From the NCBI RefSeq assembly GCF_002994745.2, contig NC_037092.1, positions 84,178,824 through 84,242,823 on the forward strand: DNA of 64,000 nucleotides. Direction: 5' to 3'. Each line of letters begins with the position of its first letter. Positions within the stretch are counted from its first letter, which is position 1. A program made the position numbers and the translations under genes. Positions 57,728 through 64,000 of this stretch are shown here, in pieces. This DNA is from Rosa chinensis. Its lineage: Eukaryota > Streptophyta > Magnoliopsida > Rosales > Rosaceae. Below the pieces are notes generated by a model. That model was not told where the DNA came from and ran no database searches. It was given only the letters and a program-made list of their open reading frames with translations.

Positions 57728-60700
57728 AATATAGAGAGAGAGGGAACACAAAAAGCTTGAAGCCAAAGAGTTGGTTTTGGCTTGGTGTGTTGTTAATGGA
57801 TTTTTTTGATAGAATGGGGAGAGCATGTGAAGCAGAGAAAGAAGGGGGAGTATTCCTTACTCAATACAGGCATGGTTCTTGAAGAGAGATCAGATTACCA
57901 AAATGGCCTTGGTTTCCTAGAATAACCATGTAGCTGTAGCCAAACATGAGGTGGTGGTGCTGCTGCTACTGTGAAACATGATTGCTAATTTTGGTGGTGG
58001 TGCTATTATAGGATGTAGTATTGCTACTGTTGCTAATGGTGTTCAATTTCAACTAGTGATGGAAATGCTCTCAAAGTCTCAACTTTATTTTGAAGTTCAA
58101 TTGCATATTTGATTGCACATGGTTTCCTTTTCTCTGTGTTCGTGTTAACATAATGATGAATATAATACTTCCATGATGATATGTATGCCACTCAGATCTT
58201 GAAAAAGACTAGTGTTTTTTGCAGAGTTCCTCAAAAACTGGGTTTAAGTTGATTAATTTTCTCTGCAGAAAGCACAAGATGCTTTCTATAGATGCTTATA
58301 TGAGTCACATAAATATTCAGACAAAAAAAGAAAAAGAGTAACATAAATATGTACTTTGACCTAAAAGAAGCTTGAACAATGAGTCATTGACAAAGTGCCC
58401 TCCATCCCTATGTCAAGTCTTAAGATCATTTGACAATTGTCTTTACGATTCACTACCTCCTTGAGTCTTCAAGTATATTATTAGGTTTAGATGCTAAAAG
58501 AGTATTAAGAAAAAGATTGTTTACGATATCATCAACAATAAAGTTAGCTTCACTGTTCTATTGAGCGAGATTACCTAAAACAAATCGAGCAATAGTACGA
58601 GGAGGGGGTAGTTTAGTCAGTGAGAAAAACAGTGTGAGCTGTCCAAGTGCCGAAAGGACTCAGTGGACCTTGGGACAGAAATATCCAAAAACCTTCCAAA
58701 CACTCATTGTCTTGCTTTTCTGTAATCAAGTAAATCTTGCAAAGCATGGTGCTACAGCGGGGACCAAATGGGGCTTCAACGAGGGTACTTTTGCAAATAA
58801 CAAAGAACTCTATGATCTAATGAAAAGGTGGATTACATGTAGGAGTTAGGAAATGTTTAACATTTTCTTCTTGATGAAGAAAATGTGTAGCATTGAGTTG
58901 GTTGGTTTTTTTTATAACTACTCTGTTTTAAATTATAATTTTCTTAAGCAAAAAACGAACTTTCTGAGGCAACCAAACCACCCCCTCAAAAGTAGCGTTG
59001 ATTTGTCAACCTCCAAATGCAAAAAGTGTGTATCTTTTTCTTTTGTTATTCATCTGGATTATGGTTTAACTAATCTTTATTTAAAAACTATTACATTGGA
59101 ATTACTTGAAAGCAAACATTTCAATTCACCAACTCAATTAATTAGATACTCAAGGCTACTCAACAGCGGTTGGATTTACATTCAAAAGTAGAAGATTATC
59201 AGACAGTTAAAAATTGATTTATATGCATTATTATTCACAGTCATGTTCAACTGCTGGCGATAGATTTAAATCAATTAGGTTAAGCAACTCAATTAATTAT
59301 GAGATAGTTTAGTCAAGAAGCAATGACCCTTAGCATTGAAGAAACTTGCATTGCAGCTCGACCTAGGTAGATAGTAGATACCTACAATCTAGTTTTATGA
59401 TAATATTAAATATAATAAGGAGGCGTGATGGATGGTCAAATGCTACTCTTCCTTTTTTACAAAGCAAATGCTCAATGTAAACAATCATTCTTCTATAATG
59501 AGTCTAATGACCTAAAGAAACTCATAGGCTAGACTTTCCATGACTTGTTAGTTGTTACCAATTGTTGGGCGTGTAAGACAACCCAGGTTGTAGTATATAA
59601 ACACATAAGCTTTTTATAAAAATAAGTACATTCGACGATAATCTAATTAAGTAAAATCGGTTAAAGTAATAAAGTATTTGAGAAGACAAATTATTCGGTG
59701 AATTGTCTCAATCATGCCTCAAGAGTCTAAAAATTCATCACTTACCGAGTGTTTAACACTCATACTTAACAATAGAGAATGTTGATGATCTTTAAGTACA
59801 ATCATATACGAAAGAGAATCGATTAGCTTAATTAAGTGTCTCTTTCACTGGACCTGAAGGAATATATCTAACACGAGAAGAGGCAATACGATACAACCAA
59901 GTACCAGCTCCCAGCAAAAGACGCAGGCAACCATTGTTTTCTTCTTTCTAGTGAAATGTCCACCACAATCAAAACAAGAATACCTTATTGGCTCTATCAC
60001 TTTGCCGTGCAGCTGGGCTAAGCTAGTTGGTAGCTAGGTACAAGGCAACTATTCTCCGCCCCTGCCATTTTCAAGTATATATTCTTCCTCATGTTAAAAG
60101 CAAAGCACAGAGATAGATTTTATATATAGTTATATACCAGCTGTTGCTAGGTTTGTCTTCTTTTTGTTGTTCGATCCTAGTAAAAGTGGATTCGGGTTTA
60201 ACCCATTTGATCACCCTTTTCCTCATCACCATTACTTAATTTAAACACAGTTTTATATGTAATGTTGTTGTTGTTAGCTAGTTGTACGTAGCACCTTTGT
60301 TCTTTGTGGGGATTCACGTTGTATCTGGTCTACTTCTTCTAAATCAACGTACATTAAGCTTCTTCTTTGTCTATATATCTGTCTTCATGTCTGAGTTGAT
60401 CCTCATATTATCAAAGTTTAGGTACAACTTGAAAACGAAATTTTCATTTTATTTGATTAATTTGATGACAACCTCAATTCGCTCATATCCTATTGTCCTA
60501 TTGTCGTAGTTGTTAGATGTGAGTGAGTCACTTACTTACCTTACAAATCTGACTTTTAGCTGCAAATGAAATAAAAGAATTCAAAACAATAAAAATAAAT
60601 TTGTAAATGAAGATAATGGATGGCTAGATAATATCAACTGCACTTTTTAATTTATTAAAAAAAAATATTAATTATAATATTAAGAGTTGAAATCAGGTAA

Positions 60701-61289
60701 TATATATTGAATCATTTGCACTGTTGGTACATAGAATAATTTTTTTTTGTGATACAATGATCTTTTTTCAGCCGAAATATTCATGGTACATAGTTTTTAA
60801 TTTTTTTGATATAAGGTTTTTGGCGATGAACATATCGCGGGCAAAAAGTGTGTCCACTCAATCTATTTGTGAGGCTCTGGCTGACGGCGCTAATATCGCT
60901 AAAGGTAGGTCCCATCTATATTTTATTATTTTATGGAAAGCTTCTGGCTATGAAGTGTTCGTCAATAAAAGTACATATCCGTTTTTTTTTTCTTTAATTG
61001 GAAACTATTCCCGACGGGAATGGTGTCGGCAAAGGCGTGTAGGTAATAGAAGAAATCAGATTCAGCAAGCAACATCAACCATTTAATTTTTTCAAGATTC
61101 ACAACCCAAAATGGGTCCTAGAACTGTAGAACATAACAACATTCACCTAAAGAACGAAAATTTCAAAAGCATGAAACTGTTGAAATCTAACTTCAAACTT
61201 GTTATCTGTGGGGTTGGAAAATTTAGAGAATGGACTAAAATAGTAACTAAATGAGAAGCAGTCCAACTTGTTTGAGACAAACTCTTTGA
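57725..61289. other. Gene-poor intergenic sequence
   Basis: No gene is supported over about 3.5 kb. The small ORFs at 58634-58849, 58853-59191, 60282-60509 and 60724-61086 show no domain or codon structure that I trust. 'cccgacgggaatggtgtcgg' near 61010 recalls CACTA-type subterminal words, but no second end was found. Confidence 0.45.
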
Positions 61290-61465
61290 GTCATATCTAA
61301 ATGAAGTGATATCTCCTTGAAGAAGTTCAAGTGAGGTGAAATCTTCTCGAGGAAGATCTAAGTGAGGGAAAATTCTTGAGGTCAACACAAGTGAGGTAAA
61401 ATCTCTTCGAGGCCAATCCAAGTAAGGTGAAATCTTCTCGAGGCAGGTCTAATTGAGATAAATCC
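61290..61465. repeat. Degenerate minisatellite, about 30-32 bp unit
   Basis: 'aagtgaggtgaaatcttctc'-like units recur about every 30 bp, and more units follow at 62146-62215 on the other side of the hAT element, so the array was split by that insertion. Confidence 0.65.
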
Positions 61466-61752
61466 TAGGGGTGGGTATTTTGTACTGAAAATGCGGTTAT
61501 CGACCCGAACCGCACCGAACTAAAACTGTGTCATTTTATGATCACACCGCACCGAACAGTATAAAAGCGGTTCGATTGAGGTTTCAAGTCATAAACCGCC
61601 CGATTTAAACTGACCCACACCGAATTTATTTTAATTACATTTTATTTATTTATTATTTCTCTATTGATGGAAATGTTGGTTTTCAATATATAAGAAATCC
61701 ATTTTTGATTAGGTTTTCAGTTTGTAATAAGTTGTTATGTTGGCTTGATCAT

Positions 61753-61785
<33 letters not shown>

Positions 61786-62145
61786 GTGTGTGTGTGTGTG
61801 TGTGTATAAGTTGCTATGGTCTTTCTGCAAGTTGCATGATATTTGGGTGACATTTGCCAATTTGTGTGGACTCTAAATGCATTCAAAATTTATTTATGCC
61901 TTATTGAAATTGTTAGGTAAAAATAAGCCTGATTTTGGCTCTCTCTTTCTAGTTGAAATTAATAAATCGCTCCAAACCGAAACCGACCCGCACCGCACTG
62001 AAAAATAGTGTAATCGAAATAATCGGTTCAGCCCTTTTGTAATGCGGTTGCAGTTTGAATGTTTGATATATAGGCCAACCGAAAAAAGCGGTTTGGTTGC
62101 GGTTTGGGCCTCAAACAGAACCGAACCGCACCGCGCCCACCCCTA
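61466..62145 (-). mobile_element. hAT-type element, 'TAGGGGTGGGC' family, 680 bp
   Basis: Flanked by a perfect 8 bp duplication ATAAATCC (61458-61465, 62146-62153). Its ends TAGGGGTGGG and CCCACCCCTA, and its 'aaaccgcaaccaaa' and 'tttgccaa' internals, match 29749-31134 in reverse orientation. It has a (TA)n(TG)n run (61755-61806) where the other copy carries its nested fold-back elements. No transposase. Confidence 0.85.
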
Positions 62146-62153
62146 ATAAATCC

Positions 62154-62574
62154 CCTCAAAACCAATCCAAACAAAGAGTAGTCCCTTCGAGGCCGACCTA
62201 AGCGAGGTAAAATCATGTTCTAATCAAAAGACGGCCCAACATATTTGGCGAGCGGTGAGAAATTCAAATCCCCTTGAGGAGAAATTCTCTCATGATGGAT
62301 CTGGATAAGGTGGAATTAGTTAGCGAAATTAATCAGTTCAGTTAAATAGGTAGCAATCGGGTAGTACCCACCTATGTTGTCTTGAGAGTGGCGTAGTGGA
62401 TCACTAACGCATGACTTGTAGGCACACCACTATGTAAACACCTCTTTTTTGTAAAAAAAAATAAAAGAAGAAAGGAAGGAGAAAATGGGGAAAAAGCATA
62501 AGTGAAAAGAAACACAGCTGCTTTGCCAATTGAACTGAAGCTAATTTATTTATATAAGGGGACTTATAATATAG
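62154..62574. other. Intergenic sequence with tail of the minisatellite
   Basis: Minisatellite-like units to about 62215, then nothing recognisable. Confidence 0.4.
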
Positions 62575-62705
62575 GGGCTGTGACCACTTACCCAATTTTG
62601 GGCAAAAAATTGCCCACTTACTCCACCAAGAGTTTTTTAACCTCGTTTACCCAATCCAACAGTATTTGACAGTATTACCCTCATTTTAATTTATAAATTA
62701 CACTC

Positions 62706-62789
<84 letters not shown>

Positions 62790-64000
62790 GACTCTCTCTC
62801 TCTTCCCTCCCCTCTGCGATTTATTCTCTCTCTCTCCTTCCCCCTCACCGAATTCTTCTCTCACCGGAGACTGACTCCGGCAACGCCGTCATTCCGCCAT
62901 CCCCGCCGCGCCAAATAAAAGCGCCGCCTCCTCCAAGCAATTTGATCCCCAGCTTGGATCTGTGAAACCCAGTCCAGATCGGATCAGTCCGATCCGATGC
63001 GATCCAGGCCGCCACAGATACGACATCGCCCGTTAACCCTCGAACCTGCACCTCCAAGCGATTCCACAGATGAGTACAGCGAGGTAGCAAACCAAACCCA
63101 ACTACCAACTCGATCTTCCCCTTCCAGCCAGCCACCGTGATCTCATCAACCGGAACAACCATGTCAATCGAGGAACCCGGCCTCGCACCAGACCCACACG
63201 TAGTCCACAAGGCCCGTTCGCCAATCCGACACCGATCCCAACCAGATTTGCCCACGCCCTGACAACTCCTCCACGGGCCTCACACTCCGGTGGGTGCCCA
63301 GAGCAATTTCTGGGTGCCCATATCACTAGGGGGCAATAAAGCCTTAATCAGCTTCTTGCAATTTCAGACATTGTGATTATCTATTTGGGTCAATTGGATA
63401 TGTAAACTTGACTTGTATTGATCAGAATTATGTTTATTGGAGGGGAGTAATATAATTATTGGGAGGCAGTAGACACATTATTGGCCCCAGTAGACTTTGA
63501 TACGTGGGACCGGGATCACTATAGTGTGGTGTTTTGATAAGTTACATGTTGTTTTCTGTGTATTAAAGTCAAATTATCTGTGAATCCTACAAAAAGGTGC
63601 ATTTTTGGTGGTCTATTGGGAGGCAGTAGAGACATTGGACTTTGTATTGGGGGGCAATAATATGATTATTGGGAACCAATAATATGATTATAAATTGATC
63701 AATTGTGCCTGTAGTATATTCATTTTGGTTTTGGGGGTTCATACAATTCACTGGACGGCAATATTATGATTTTTAGGAGGCAATAATATGATTATTGGGG
63801 GGCAATAATATGATTACTGGGGGGCAATAATATGGTTACTGGATATTATTAGTGACCGGTCACCGGTCGTCGGATTCCGGTCACCGTTCGCCGGATTCCG
63901 ATCACCGGTCACCGGTCGCCGGAGGCCGGCAAGGTGGAGGATGACTTCTCTCTCTAAGTGAAAAAGAAGGAGAGGGCAAAAAAGTCTCAAAAAAAAAAAA
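62575..64000. repeat. GC-rich repetitive element, cut by the window end
   Basis: Starts near 'ggctgtgaccacttaccc', then a 77 bp (CT)n (62710-62786), a C/G-rich block (62850-63290) with ORFs on the minus strand that have no recognisable domain, then a tail of short tandem repeats: 'ggcaataatatgattattgg' units (63638-63843) and 'ccggtcaccggtcg' units (63855-63930), ending in poly-A at the window edge. The order looks like a non-autonomous transposon, but only one end is present. Confidence 0.45.
62710..62786. repeat. (CT)n microsatellite, about 77 bp
   Basis: Uninterrupted TC repeats; shorter CT runs continue to about 62840. Confidence 0.95.

Noticed and set aside
62845..63255. 136-codon minus-strand Gly/Arg-rich ORF as a gene
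   Set aside because: High-GC repeat DNA that is open by composition; no family features and it overlaps another frame of equal quality.
1..64000. tRNA, rRNA or microRNA genes
   Set aside because: I saw no cloverleaf with a TTCGA-type loop and no rRNA sequence by eye; hairpins found belong to transposons. A tRNAscan or small-RNA mapping would be decisive.

Overview
This is nuclear DNA from a flowering plant. The evidence is GT-AG introns, a plastid-targeted carbamoyl-phosphate synthase small subunit, plant NLR immune receptors, an IRK-interacting-protein gene and dense plant transposons. TIR-domain receptors make a eudicot likely. The repeat content looks to me like Rosaceae (strawberry or rose type), but that is an impression and not proof.

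Layout. 0.2-4.4 kb: a Mutator-like element (MULE) with an intact FAR1-type transposase between 640-650 bp terminal inverted repeats. 5.2-15.8 kb: a repeat nest. It holds a tandem repeat, a 5' fragment of a Ty3/gypsy element on the minus strand and a decayed LINE. The LINE is split by a very young Ty1/copia element with identical 212 bp LTRs and a 5 bp target duplication, and is followed by the 3' part of a second LINE. 18.0-20.7 kb: a JMJ30/JMJD5-type JmjC gene whose JmjC exons are intact but whose exons 1 and 2 are damaged. 21.7-23.5 kb: an inverted-repeat element carrying a nested retroposon. 25.1-28.4 kb: NLR gene 1. 28.7-31.1 kb: two hAT-type elements with 8 bp target duplications. 32.0-32.6 kb: a second copy of JMJ30 exon 1. 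32.6-45.8 kb: LTR-like sequence, a decayed copia, remnants of NLR 3' flanks, a retroposon and two 9-bp-TSD MULE-like elements. 46.2-49.6 kb: NLR gene 2. 51.0-54.4 kb: CARA, ten exons, intact. 55.2-57.6 kb: an IRKI-like gene on the minus strand. 57.8-64.0 kb: gene-poor sequence with a third hAT copy and a GC-rich repeat cut by the window end.

How it fits together. The order JMJ30 - NLR1 - JMJ30 fragment - NLR remnants - NLR2, with matching 5' and 3' flanks around both NLRs, points to a tandem duplication of a JMJ30+NLR block. Transposons then broke it up, and several of them have an empty site in the sister copy. Both NLRs join a TIR domain to an NB-ARC-LRR of the coiled-coil (non-TIR) class through an intron at the same place and in the same phase. 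This class-crossing architecture, open in two paralogues, is the most interesting feature of the window. CARA and IRKI are ordinary single-copy housekeeping or developmental genes beside this fast-changing immune cluster.
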